Below are positions 1 to 10,548 of a DNA stretch of 64,000 bases, piece by piece. The DNA comes from Polytrichum commune (Eukaryota; Streptophyta; Polytrichopsida; Polytrichales; Polytrichaceae): NCBI GenBank assembly GCA_950295325.1, contig OX485809.1:9918001-9982000 (forward strand), in the 5' to 3' direction. The notes beneath the pieces are model-generated. The model was not told the origin of the DNA. It was given only the letters and a program-made list of their open reading frames with translations, and made no database searches. Each line of letters starts with the position of its first letter. The stretch's first letter is position 1. The translations under genes were made by a program, and so were the position numbers.

Positions 1-1099
1 TAGGCCCCTCCCTCGAGACTGGAACGTCCGAGCCAGGCTGCCCTTGCGCGCATCCAGCTCACCCCACCCGCGCCCTATTCTATTCTATTGGCCACCCTGG
101 ATGAAATCCATCCCGGAACAGCTGGCAGCCCCCTGTCATCCACTAATCTCGCTTTTCCCCTTCAGCAGCTCTCCCTTCCTTCTTCCCCACCGTGCCTGCC
201 TGCCACTATGTACCACTAGTAGCCTGCCTGCCCTTCCCCCGACGCATCCATTTTACAAAAGCATCCTCCTCTCCGTCTCCTGCCGTCGCCGCCGCTGCTG
301 CTCCCACTCGCTCCCTTTCGCTGCCTGCCGTTGCTGTGCTCTGCTGCTCTGTTTGCCACCAGATATCAGGTGCACTCTCCTTCCCTCGTCCTCCCTTCCC
401 TTGCGTGCTCACTCTCCATTTTTTCTGCATCTCCCGACTCTCAATCTCCACGCATCTCTGCACTTCTCCCTCAACGCCACTTTCACGTCAACCGCGCGCC
501 CCTCTCTCTCTCTCTCTCTCTCTCTCGTGCTTGCTTGCTTTCTCTTCCTCCCTCTCCTGTTGCTTCAGTTTGTTTTTGCGCTTGCGACTGTCATACCTAC
601 GTTCCTCCACAAGGGAACAGTTCGCTACCGAGTTGGTGCTGCACTCTCCCCTCGGTTTTGTAAATGCTTACAGTTTCAAACTCCCACTTCGTATACTGCT
701 TAAGAGAAAAGCCCAAGCGTACTGCAGTTGAGAGCGGACTTAAGCCATTTTCTCAGGGCTCCCAGCAGTGGCAAGTTGTGGAGCTCCGCTGTAGTTACGA
801 TTTATATTTTTGAGACTCTGCCTCACTGTGGTCGTGTGAGACATTAATACTAGTGCTCTTGGACACGGGAAAAAGGTGACGTCCTGTTGGCGAACAGGAA
901 CGAGAGCGGTAGATTTGTGGATCTGGTGAGGAGCTCGTGAAATTTTGCCTTCTCCTTCTTAAGGCAGGAACTTAAGAGTTCCGGGTTGTATTTTTATGTC
1001 TCTGCATTTCTTTAACAGCAGTTCGTGCCCACGCAGGTCGCGCTTCGTCTGAAGCAGGAAACTCGCTAAAACATCTTCAGGTTCGTTACCACCGAAGAA
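1..1099 (+). promoter_or_regulatory. Promoter and 5' leader of the acidic-protein gene
   Basis: This stretch is pyrimidine-rich, with many CTCC/CTTCC runs from about 130 to 560, including a pure CT dinucleotide run at 502-526. Pyrimidine patches like this are common in plant core promoters and leaders. Long open frames cross it in several frames but begin at non-ATG codons and encode low-complexity Ser/Leu/Pro/Cys sequence, so I read them as composition artefacts. A leader intron is possible (a GTGAGG donor near 926 and a TTTAACAG acceptor near 1018) but unproven. No convincing TATA box was found, and the transcription start is not resolved. Confidence 0.5.
502..526. repeat. CT dinucleotide microsatellite
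   Basis: This is an uninterrupted CT run inside the pyrimidine-rich leader of the first gene. On the sense strand it would appear as a Y-patch-like tract in the promoter or leader. Confidence 0.85.
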
Positions 1100-3364
1100 A
1101 TGGCCGAACCAAGCGTGCAGACTGCTACCGACGCTGCACCTGAGGTTGAGAAGACAACTGAGGAAGTTCCCAAGGAGGTTGAGGAGGCTACGCCTGCAGA
1201 GGTTGAGGAACCCAAAGTGGAAGGTACCAAATCATGAACCACTTCGTACTTTTCGCGTTATTTTCTTTATATATATAATTTCCCCTTTCAATCGAAGATG
1301 TAAATAGTTTTAGTGTTTAAAAATCCTTTCATTTCTACAGACCTTCCTTATTATTTTTACTTCCTGGAAATGTGCTGCCATTTTTTGTTTTCGTTTATGA
1401 GAGTTTGTGAGGGTTCCCACATGCTTCAGTCAGTAGAGATGTTGTAACTGCGTCTACGAGATGGAAGCTAGTCTTCGTTTTTCAAAATATTGCGGATTCC
1501 TGTTGCTACATATTGAGGTTTTAGAAAGATTTTATGTAGTGACAACTTCGAGATCTCCTTGTGAGCTTTTTCCTTGTAGGTCAGCGGTTTAACCGTTTCT
1601 ACCCATGTACTTCTATGCAGTGCTAAAGCATGGTGTTTTATGTTTGCTTTATTTGCGAATGCAAGAAATCGTGGTCGTCTTACTTTGATCTAAGACTTCC
1701 AACTCTATTGGAGCTTTTACACCTTCGCTTGAAATGTAAATTCCTTTTTCAACTGTAGAAAATTGTAGTGATTCCATTGTAAAAAGCTTGTTACTTGTAT
1801 TTATTTACTACCATTTCTTCGGTGGTATACAATAGACGTCCTCGCAAGTTGTGCCATGGACATAATCAAAGTATTAAAACGTACTTGGGCCTGCAGAAAC
1901 TCCGAAGGTTGAAGAATCTATTGCCCCCGAGTCTAGGGCTGCAGAGGAAGACGTGACCGCTTCTGTTCCCTCCGCGGAGGAGGCTCCTGCTGCTCCGGTT
2001 GAGGAGTCTAAGGAAGTTTCTACTGATACCAAAGATCTCCCTGTTGAGACAAAGGAAGAGATCCCTACCGGTAAATATAATTTGAACTGGAAGTGGATTC
2101 CAAAGTGTCGTTGTTTCTTAAGATCTGTGGATTCGGATGTCATTAGTCTAAGAAATTGAGGAGAAGAGAAACATAAGGGATTTTATGTTATGTTGAGTAA
2201 AGGCCTTTTGCAACTCTTATTTGTCTGATGTGCTCTTCCCGTCATGCAGCCACAGAGACGAAGGATGTTGAAACTGCGCCTGTGAAATCAGATTCAACCT
2301 CTGGCTTTATAAAAAAGTTTTTTGGGAAGATTGAAAGAATGGGCAAGAACAAGAGCTCTCCGGTCAAGGAAGCACCAAAGGAAACTCCTGCCAGTGAAGC
2401 ACCCGTAGAGCCAGTTTCAGTTCCAGAGGCTGAGCCCGCTGTAGAGTCTGCACCCGTTGTGGAGGAAACACCCGTTGTGGAGGAAACCCCCGTTGTTGAT
2501 GCGCCTGCGCCAGCAACAACCGAAAGCAAGCCGGCGACAGCTGAGAGCAAAATTGCCGACAAGATCACCGAGGGAAAGGGTTACTTCTTGACTAAGGTGA
2601 ACAAAGTAAAGAAGTCCTTCTTCACTAAAAGCCATTCTTTCAGTGGTAGTATCCCGGACTCGAAGCAAAGCGTGGCTCCCACGTCGGCTCCGCCAGCAGT
2701 AATCGATGAGGTCCCAAATGAGGCCAAAACTGCGGAAGTTTCTGCACCTGTAACTGAGGTGAGAAGATGTCTTGAGTGGAGTCTGAGAGGTCTGAGTGGA
2801 GTGATTGATGATACATGATCAGGCGGACTAAAAATTCTATGTTGGGGGTGTCTGTAGTCGGTAGATTGGAATGTTTTGGTAATGCGACGTGATTGCTTTG
2901 GGTATTGAGATAGACGTAGGAGTAACCTGTCTTCAATTCTTGTATTTATTTTGTATTTGGATACAATGTCTTAATTTAATACTGGTATAACTTATAAATG
3001 ATGAATTGTGCAGGCACCAAAGGAGTCCACTGCTGAACCTACCCCAGAAGCAGGTTCTGAGACCGTGGAGTCACCAGCTGTTGAGACTGCGGCGCCACAT
3101 GCAGCCGAAACTCCAGAGGTGGTTGCACCAGCAACCGAAGCAAACACCGAAGCAAGCACCGAAGCTGTGACAGTACCAGCTGAGGAGCCGAAGGAAGCCC
3201 CCAAGGAAACGGAGCAAGACAAGAGCGTGGCGAAGCTTGAGAAGTCAAAGAATAGAATCCAGAAGTGGGTGAAATTAATTCGAGGTAAGGCCCATAGCAA
3301 CAGTGCGAACACAGCAGCATCGGCAGCCCCTCCTGCTACCCCTGTGGTTGCTGCAAGTGCTTGA
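1100..3364 (+). CDS. Unrecognised acidic P/E/V/A-rich protein with three basic amphipathic islands, 385 aa, four exons
   Basis: I do not recognise the family. Exons are 1100-1223, 1897-2070, 2250-2758 and 3014-3364; all three introns are GT-AG, with phases 1, 1 and 0. The coding length is 1,158 nt with no stop across the joins. The ATG at 1100 has a good context (AGAAATGG) and precedes the uniformly acidic frame. The protein has acidic, disordered-looking stretches (a PVVEET tandem around residues 168-182) alternating with basic aromatic islands: residues 118-134 (GFIKKFFGKIERMGKNK), 208-230 (around YFLTKVNKVKKSFFTK) and 343-361 (around NRIQKWVKLIRGK). No signal peptide, transmembrane helix or catalytic motif is visible. 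Exon 2 (174 nt, phase 1-1) could be skipped without frameshift. The islands could bind membrane, nucleic acid or calmodulin, which is inference only. Confidence is high that it is a gene and low on role. Confidence 0.85.
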
Positions 3365-4627
3365 TAAAGATTTACGGTTTCTATTGTCTTCAGGTAGATA
3401 GTGTTGCATAGGTGTTCTTTTAAAATAATACGTGTTTAGCATCCGTTTGGAATTTCTCTAATCTGGATGTTTTCATGTTGTAACACATAATGTGGAGGGA
3501 TCTCCTCCATTAAAAGAGAAAGCCAGGCTCGGTGGCCTAGATTTGAGACTGAAACCCATATTTGACCCTTTAGATACAGTGTTGACAGATATAGCACACG
3601 AAAAGCATTGCACAGTTAGTTCAAACCCACTGGTATGTGTTTTTAGTCTTCTGTGAACTTTTTTGTAGGAACCTGTAGCAATATAACTTGTTTCATGCTT
3701 ATTTTTTGGGGTAAAAAAGATTCCCTTTTGAAACTGCATTCTGAAGCTCTGATATATACTCTCAGGTTGTTCGCAACTTGTGCTTAAACGTCTGACGGCT
3801 TACAGCTGGAATCGTGTTCTAGTGGAATTTTTTGCATGACTGCAAGCCTTTTTTTTTTGTGTTGGTGCTTTGGACCGCTTTTGGACAGCTTTTGGACATG
3901 TGATATGTGCCTGTAATTGAGTATTCTGTTAGAAATGCTCTTGGCAACCTGCAGTCATGACAGTCAGTAATATATTTGTGCTTGCCGATGAATCATCAAT
4001 GAACCCTCAATGAGGGAAGTACTGAGCGTCGCATTAGTATTGTTCGAGTGGGCAAGCTACGTGCCGGAGCATTTGCAGCACGAGATGCATATTACTATAT
4101 CTTTCGTGGGAGAAGATAAAACTGCCTGGAATTTGAGTGTTCTGCCAAAGAATACTTCGGCGAGTATACCGTCTTTGTACGTAACGAGTGCTGCAACGTT
4201 CAGACCCACTGACATAAATGTCCGTCCTGACCAAGTGCGTTGATCAGTTGGTCAGAATCGAGCACATGAGTTTCTGCGTCTGTCTGTACATTGGTGGTCT
4301 CTATCTATCTATCTACTCGATGATGCTTGATAGGAGGTGCTGTTCCGTTCTTGTGACTAACGGTCACGCTGTAATGTTCCCTCGGGAATGAGGAGATGAG
4401 GAGGGAGTGGTGGGTGAGAGATTGTGGCGGCGATTGTGAATCTGGTAGTAAATGGGTGAACAGAGCAAGTAGTGGGCATATGCTGCCACCTATTAAGAGG
4501 AAAGAGAGAATATGACTATACGGAAAGAGAGATGCAGGAGAGAGATGCATACCGTATACTTGGGTCGCCCCTTAGATTGTGCCGCTGATGATCCATTGGG
4601 TTCCATTGAAGTGTGGTGGTGGGGACG
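3365..4627 (+). other. 3' UTR and intergenic DNA after the first gene
   Basis: Unique-looking sequence. The first few hundred bases are T-rich and suit a 3' UTR. A short ATCT run lies near 4303-4315. Open frames here are short and show no family resemblance. I see no further gene. Confidence 0.5.
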
Positions 4628-4637
4628 GACTGACTAG

Positions 4638-4759
4638 TTTTTTTTTGTTTTTTTTTGTTTGTTTGTTTGAGACAGAACGCCAAACGGCCAGGGCCAAAAT
4701 GGATACCGCAAAAGAAAGAATACGCGCCCTCAGAGAGCGGAGGCGGGCCCTTCGGAAGT
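4638..4759 (-). mobile_element. 5'-truncated retroposon (LINE-type 3' tail) with 10-bp TSD
   Basis: The 122-bp insert is bounded by identical GACTGACTAG copies at 4628-4637 and 4760-4769. Its plus-strand left end is a T-rich tract mixed with TTTG units, so the element lies on the minus strand and ends in an A-rich CAAA tail after the sequence TTCTGTCTCAAA. A target-site duplication plus a terminal A-rich tail is the signature of target-primed reverse transcription. The same TTCTGTCTCAAA terminus occurs in the SINE at 48406-48592. The plus strand carries a 20-codon Arg-rich frame (4699-4761) that crosses the right junction and is not a gene. Confidence 0.8.
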
Positions 4760-4769
4760 GACTGACTAG

Positions 4770-5282
4770 CTTTCCCCTCCCATCAAGTCAGGGTTGTTTT
4801 TCTATATAGATTATGCTTAGTATGCACTAGGAAGGGAGTTGGCTGCGTGTAAATTATGTGTGACAGCTGTAGTAGATGTGCAGCGGTGGGGCCTTTCGAA
4901 GATGCTCCCCATGTAAATCCAACGGTCCAGGGCTCCACCTGCTGACTTGGACAATCTATTTGGACGTGGTGTAAATGTTGGGCCGGGCGGTGGAGTGAGA
5001 TTAAAGACTGTGAACGTGACGAAAGGAATATAAGTTACTCTCTTTTGCTGCCTTCGTCACCAAGCCAAAATGACTCACTTTTTCTGGACCCATTTGACCT
5101 GAACTTGTTTATTGTGATTTGTCCTACTGTGATTCACCCCCTTCTGTCCATGTGTGTGTGCGCGCGTGTGTTTATATATATGTAGGAAGATATATATGTA
5201 TATATATATTGCACGAGTGTCTTCTATAGTTTACAACTTTTTTTTTTAATTAGATAGCAAGACTTGGACATGGGGAGCAGTG
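4770..5282. other. Intergenic DNA with a mixed TG/CG/TA microsatellite
   Basis: No gene was seen. Alternating TG, CG and TA dinucleotide runs occupy about 5153-5211. The remainder is unremarkable. Confidence 0.5.
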
Positions 5283-5480
5283 TCCAGGGAGATTCCTGAA
5301 CATAACCGGTCAAAATCCCAGCGCAAGTGGTTACATTTTGTGAGCTTTCCGGTTTTCCTTTATTGATTCAAGCTATATCTCATAGACTCCTAAAACGATC
5401 GGTAATTATCCGGAAGTTTCGAAACCCTCGACTGGTAATCTCCCAAACTCAACCGGGGAATCTGGAACGAGCAGTCGGTC
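5283..5480 (+). repeat. Dispersed repeat family R2, copy 1 (AACCGGT-rich)
   Basis: This segment matches 54131-54335 and 27845-28016 in the same order and orientation. Shared blocks include a TCCGGTTTTCCTTTATT block, a block like ATAGATTCCTCTAAAATGATC followed by GGTAATT, then CAAACTCAACCGG, ending near CGGTTCT/CGGTCCT. Copy 1 is the most diverged. The regular CCGGTT spacing and the TATA-containing downstream part of the 28-kb copy suggest pieces of a retrotransposon LTR, which is inference. Confidence 0.6.
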
Positions 5481-6243
5481 CTCCCCGTTCATCGATGGGG
5501 ACTTGTAGTTTCCAAGGATCGTGTATACTCAACCGGGTTGTTGTATATGGGTTCCGAGCACATCTCTGATGGGAAGAAGACAAGCTCCTAAACAACGTAC
5601 CTGCTGGAGTGAATTGCAAATGCCATCTATTCACCACAAACGTTCTGAGCGAGAAAGTCATTTGATCTGCATCTCCATCCCTCCACAACTTCCTCAGTTG
5701 GACAAACATGCCTGTGGGGGACAACAGGGGTTATGTGAACACGGAATTATTGGCATCTGCGTATGATGTTAACTATATAACATATGCTTGGGGAAGTTAG
5801 TATACGATTGAGGGAAACAGGGAGGGGAGGTTGAGGACTCCGACGTGGAGAGTAACTGGAATGGGGCCCAAACTCCGCACTGGGCACACTTGCCGATGAT
5901 GGATGAAGAAGAATATGGTGGGTCAACTTTGAAAGCATATTTTGTCGCGGTTGTGGAATCCATATCAGCTTTCTGGTGCATATGGATGAGGGTGCATCAT
6001 TGAGGAGGATATCTTTTTCCAAAGATAGGGGGAAACCCAAACCCCTTCTTCCCCTCCCAGTCTGTACTGTACAGTAAGCAATTGGGGTGTACTAAGTTAT
6101 CTATGACAGGAGGACAATGCGTGGGTTAAGAAACCTTGAAAGTTAAGTTAAGTTAGTCGGCTCCTACAGACTCGATTTGTCAGAAGAGTAGGCCATGAAA
6201 TGGCTCGTCAGACTTCCCCAATCTCCCGTCAAAGCTTCCACAG
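5481..6243. other. Intergenic DNA, no gene seen
   Basis: Only short, mutually overlapping frames on both strands occur, with no recognisable motif. The sequence continues past the R2 copy and may contain more of the same decayed element. Confidence 0.4.
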
Positions 6244-6246
6244 TTA

Positions 6247-6766
6247 GGGCCGCTTTACACCTAGAGAGGCCGGGCCAATTCCCCTTGAGGCCGATTGCAT
6301 GAGATTTCAGCCCCTTTTGGGTTGGAGGCCGGCCTCAACTACACATTATAATAAGATCATAATGGGGGCCAATTTTCCCCATATGTAAAGGCCTTAGGGC
6401 CAAGAAGCTAGGCCGATTCAATAAATCTAGCATAATCCAACGGATCTAGCATAATCTAGCATAGAGCCGTTCATATTTCCACATAATCCAATGGATTTAG
6501 TTCGTTGAAAAAATCATATATATATATATATATTTCCTTTCTATTGAGGTGTGGCATTGGCCCTCCATTTTGGGTGCACCCAATTCAATGAGCTCGGGCC
6601 GTGTCATACCATGCATTTTTTTATTAAAAAATTCATACCACCAAATTGGCCCGGCCTCTAAGTGTATAGGAGTTGGGGCCGATTTCAGCCTTTTGACCAA
6701 TCACAAGTGAGGATTTCAAACCTCTTACACAACGAATTGGCCTGACCTCTAGGTGTATAGCGGCGC
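6247..6766. mobile_element. 520-bp PIF/Harbinger-like MITE with TTA target duplication
   Basis: The left end reads GGGCCGCTTTACACCTAGAG and the reverse complement of the right end GCGCCGCTATACACCTAGAG; both continue into a shared GGCCAATT block. TTA flanks the element at 6244-6246 and 6767-6769. A three-base TWA duplication with GGGCC-type ends is characteristic of PIF/Harbinger miniature elements. Internally the TIR motif recurs: GGCCCGGCCTCTAAGTGTAT at about 6647-6666 and several GGCCAATT or GGCCGATT blocks, which may be subterminal transposase-binding repeats. No transposase frame is present, so it is non-autonomous. A TA microsatellite lies at about 6516-6532. Confidence 0.85.
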
Positions 6767-6769
6767 TTA

Positions 6770-8300
6770 CACTCTTCTCGTTGGTGTGTGGGCTTCATCT
6801 TGGTTTGAATTTTCGTCACTAATTTAGTTACTTTGTTTTGTGGTGCACACTTTAGCAGACCACTACAACATTGTTTGATGTAGAAAATTTTCGTGTAGTG
6901 TGCAAGGCATTGCATTTCACGATCTAACATGGGTGTAGGATCGACATTAGGTTGTCTAGTACGGACTTCCAAAAGGCAATGTTCATGTCCAACAACGACG
7001 ACATGAAAGGATGTCAAGTGATCTTGAGATTTTTAGAAAAGTTTGTTCACATTGAGAATGTTGGCAACATGGCGTGCTACTAGTGGTGGTGGATGTCCTT
7101 ACATAGTGGAGCATGCAAACGGCAACTAGTTAAGGAAGAATTATCAAATAAAGCTAGTCCCTAATTTCCGATGGCATTTCATTTGAGTGCCCGAACTAAA
7201 GAGAAGAAAAAGTGTGCAAGTTCTTAGTTATGCAATTATGTTGGGTTGTGCATGAATAACTTAAGTAGGAGTGAATCCATGTGTTGCAAATGAGGTAACT
7301 GGCGTTTCACTAGAAAATGTAGTGCCATATAAAATAGGGTCTCATTTAAAGTTTCAAAGTGAAAATCATAAATTTATTTGAAAATATAGGGTACTGAAGA
7401 TTCATTTTGAGAATATAATGAATCTTCAATATATTCAAATCATTAAGTATGTGAAACATCCCATGTATATGCACAATCCCCTAAAAAGACTCCATTGTCC
7501 TATGAGAATCATGATTTACAAGGGACCCCCCCACCCCCCCGATGAGATGTGGTTTGTTTCGTTCTTGCCACAACAAAAAGTACTTGGTTTGTCATTGACC
7601 TTGTTCTTGGTTTTGTTTGTTTTTAGAACCTAATGGGGTGGGGCCCTAGTTCACGTGGTCCCCCCAAAACGACTTTTCAAAATCTTTAAATTTTTTAATG
7701 CTGTGGGTCCATGCATTGTAAACTCATTCAAAATTAGTAAACCATAATTTGTGAGAAATGGGTGGCTGAAGAATATCATGCACATCATGTTTGTTTTTCA
7801 CACTCAGGGTTTTGCGTTCCCAAGTTCTCAATCCCAATTGATCCATTGGAAGCGGTTGTTTGAAAACCATCTCCCAATGATCAAATTTCATAGAAATGGC
7901 ATTCGAATGTGCAAACACTCCGACGAATTATCTAAATCTATTAAACATTGCAAAGGATATGTCCTTTGTCTACGTGGTGGGTACTAACACAATATGAGTG
8001 TTCATAGGGGGATTGTTGTTCAACCATACGGTGTAGTGATGCCCAACAATAAGGTATTGATGTGTAATAATAATGAAAGGTTGCATAAATGAAGGTCCTT
8101 CTCATTACCTCGGTCAATGGAGGGATCTATGTATGACACGGATGGACCAAGAATGAAAAACAACGATACATGCAAAGAGGAGATATTTTATTTAATGAGT
8201 GCAATGTGATATCATCTGAAGGTCTGCATGAGAGAACTTCTATAGTAAAGGCATTCGTTCCCAATCACGACACCTGCTCCCCATCAGAACTTCTATAGTA
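6770..8300. other. Intergenic DNA, no gene seen
   Basis: AT-rich sequence with short frames only, including a 78-codon frame at 7751-7987 with no recognised motif. A C-run interrupted by one A lies at about 7526-7540. No element boundary was found. Confidence 0.4.
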
Positions 8301-8306
8301 AATGAT

Positions 8307-8400
8307 GGGATTGAATTTCGATAAGGCTGGGATTTTTTGATTAGGTTGGGATTGATTTTGAGATGACTGGGATTGAATTTCCATCAAGCTAGAATCAATG
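8307..8400 (+). repeat. Short degenerate tandem repeat of a TGGGATTGA unit
   Basis: Units resembling TGGGATTGAATTT with GATAAGGC or GATTAGGT spacers recur three or four times. A further copy of the unit (GGTTGGGATTAAAT) lies at about 8946. Just upstream, AGAACTTCTATAGTAAA occurs twice (8233 and 8285). Confidence 0.55.
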
Positions 8401-8672
8401 CTGCCATGACACATGTTTTATTTTTGAGTGCTAAAGTGAGGAGGAATGAACGATCAAAATGAGCAGTTATGACAAACTCTAGATATTGGTAATATGTTTA
8501 GGTTAACTTTTGGCTTCAAAAAGTCAAAATAATGTTAATCAAAAGGAATAAAGTTACCAATTTTTTTTGCAATCCTATCTTCTTGCATGGGGAAAATTTG
8601 CACCACCTTGTACTTCTCCATATTGGGCGCGTGCTCTTAAGTGATTGGTTATGGGTGCCTCTACTTTGGTTG
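8401..8672 (+). repeat. Diverged direct repeat, copy 1
   Basis: This segment aligns in order with 9171-9425. Shared blocks include CATGACACATGT, TTTTGAGTGCTAAAGTGAGGA, AAACTCTAGA then ATTG, GGAATAAA then TTACC, TTGCACC followed by CCTT and TACTTCTC, and GTGAT then GGTTATGGG, then CACCTCTACT or GCCTCTACT. The copies are about 770 bp apart and clearly diverged. I found no terminal TG/CA pair or primer-binding site, so LTRs are not demonstrated; a segmental duplication of an old repeat fits equally well. Confidence 0.7.
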
Positions 8673-9170
8673 GTGTCTTGAAGGTCCTGGGTTCAGAGTT
8701 CCGAGAAGCCTCGAGAGAAGCTTGCGAGACTTAGAATAAGGATCCCTCTAACCTTGGGTTTGGGATAGAGGAAAGTATGTGGGTGGTTGGTGGTTTTCTA
8801 ATGCTAATTATGCGTTCTTGGGATTCCGTCTTTCAGCAATTGCTTGGTGTTTTGGGGTTGTGGTTTCTAAGACGTTTATAGTAAAACCACCTATTCCTGA
8901 TCAGGACCCCATTGGGAAACTATAGGGGGTGTCATAATTTCAATTAGGTTGGGATTAAATCTAGTAATTTCTTTTCGTGGGTGGTTAAAACAAGGTTCCA
9001 CGTTTATGAGGGAACCATGGCTTCTGAGGGTTATTTTCCATGTAGGCTACACGCCCATGAGATTCTAGTGGAATTGTTGATGCCACCGGGTGGAATCTGG
9101 TGGGCGAAGCAACCTATATGGAAACCAACCCTAAGTCTTCAACTTCGGTTATGGTATCACCGGGGAATCA

Positions 9171-9425
9171 ATAATGTCATGACACATGTCCTTGGTTTTG
9201 AGTGCTAAAGTGAGGATGAATTCGTGCCAAAATAAATGGTCTTGGTAAACTCTAGACATTGATTCAAAAATTCATGGTAATTTCAGTGCGAGGAATAAAA
9301 TTACCGAGAAATTTGCAGTCCTCTTTATTTCTATTGCACAGAAAAAATTGCACCGCCTTATACTTCTCTAGGCTTGGTGCAAAATCTCTAAGTGATCGGT
9401 TATGGGCACCTCTACTATACTTTGG
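9171..9425 (+). repeat. Diverged direct repeat, copy 2
   Basis: Partner of the copy at 8401-8672 in the same orientation. The intervening 500 bp (8673-9170) contains no recognised frame. Confidence 0.7.
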
Positions 9426-10548
9426 TAAGTCAGATAACAAAGAATGTTCTGATGGCTCGTGTAAGGTTGGGTTGAAATAGTTTTCAATTATGATTGAGGA
9501 AGTTTAAAGCATGAAGTGAGATTGGTTTGGAGATAGACCCCACCTAAATGGCTTGTGGTTTAGACCCAAAAAATTGACCTTCAGTTGTTTTTGCTTAATT
9601 TCTTGAAATCTTGCTTTACTTTGTTCTTATCGTGATGACATTTTCTAGGACCTCATCGTGACACTCGGGGAGGTCATTTCCTCTTAGAGTAAGTTTACAT
9701 ATGGGAAAACATAGTATTTTATGGGGGCTATTTATCTACTAGAATGGATTATAAGGCATGCTAATTTTGAAAATAATGTTAAATTGTGAGTATTGGCACC
9801 CTATGGATTATTTTGAATTATTGAATGATCAATTTAATGGTACCCTATATTACTTATATGTAAAAAAAATTCCCAATTCCCATAGTTCTTAAAGTGTATG
9901 ATTAACTATAAGCCTCGCAAGAAGCACATGTACAAAATAAGGAAAACAAGCATTCTATAGGGTTCATGGTTTATGGTATGAAATCAAAGTGAAGCCTAGT
10001 GCAAAGCAACATAGTAGTGTATATAAATAACAACAATGAATGTACATGTTATACAAAAAACAAGACGAGAATAAAAGTTTCGTGTTCAATAACATAGTTT
10101 AGGGGGTTTCAAAATTATGGCATAGTTAAGGATCATGTTCTCATGCTTCAAGGCTAGCCATGTGTGTCTAAAGTTGCAATTACAAGGTTCCCACATGCAC
10201 TACAAAAAAAAAATTTACATACTATGTAGCCACATAAATTTACAAAACGCATGCAATATGCTAACAACAACACTAATCTCTCTTGAAGAAACACTAGAAG
10301 AAAAACTAATGTGATAGAGAGGACAATGGGTTTTGGCATTAAAGATTAGGAGAGAGGGGTCACACGGCCCCAACCCCCCTTGAAAGAAAAGAAAAGAAAA
10401 GAAAAACAAACGCCCGTACATTGTACCGGCATGAATGCGAGCCCGTTACCCAAATGTTCACCCCGACAAGTCGTGGTATCGCATGAGGGGTTATGCCTCT
10501 TTTAGGAGGTGGGCTTTATTAGTTGGAAGTTGGTATCATATCCCTAAA
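9426..10548. other. Intergenic DNA including the probable 3' UTR of the LINE
   Basis: No gene was seen. On the minus strand the LINE frame stops at 10549, and about 150 bp further lies a TTTTC-repeat tract (10382-10410 on the plus strand as AAAAG units), which may be the end of its 3' region. A CACTACAAAAAAAA string at 10197 resembles a CACTA-type terminus but no partner end was found. Confidence 0.4.

Noticed and set aside
44-731. Long overlapping open frames (219, 179 and 110 codons) in the first 730 bases
   Set aside because: They begin at non-ATG codons, overlap in several frames and encode low-complexity Ser/Leu/Pro/Cys sequence expected of a CT-rich leader.
4579-4761. 60-codon frame ending MDTAKERIRALRERRRALRK
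   Set aside because: It crosses the junction and A/T-rich tail of a retroposed fragment bounded by a 10-bp duplication.
8401-9425. Direct repeats as a pair of LTRs
   Set aside because: Copies lack TG/CA ends, target duplications and an internal coding region, and the 500-bp gap is too short for a retrotransposon body.
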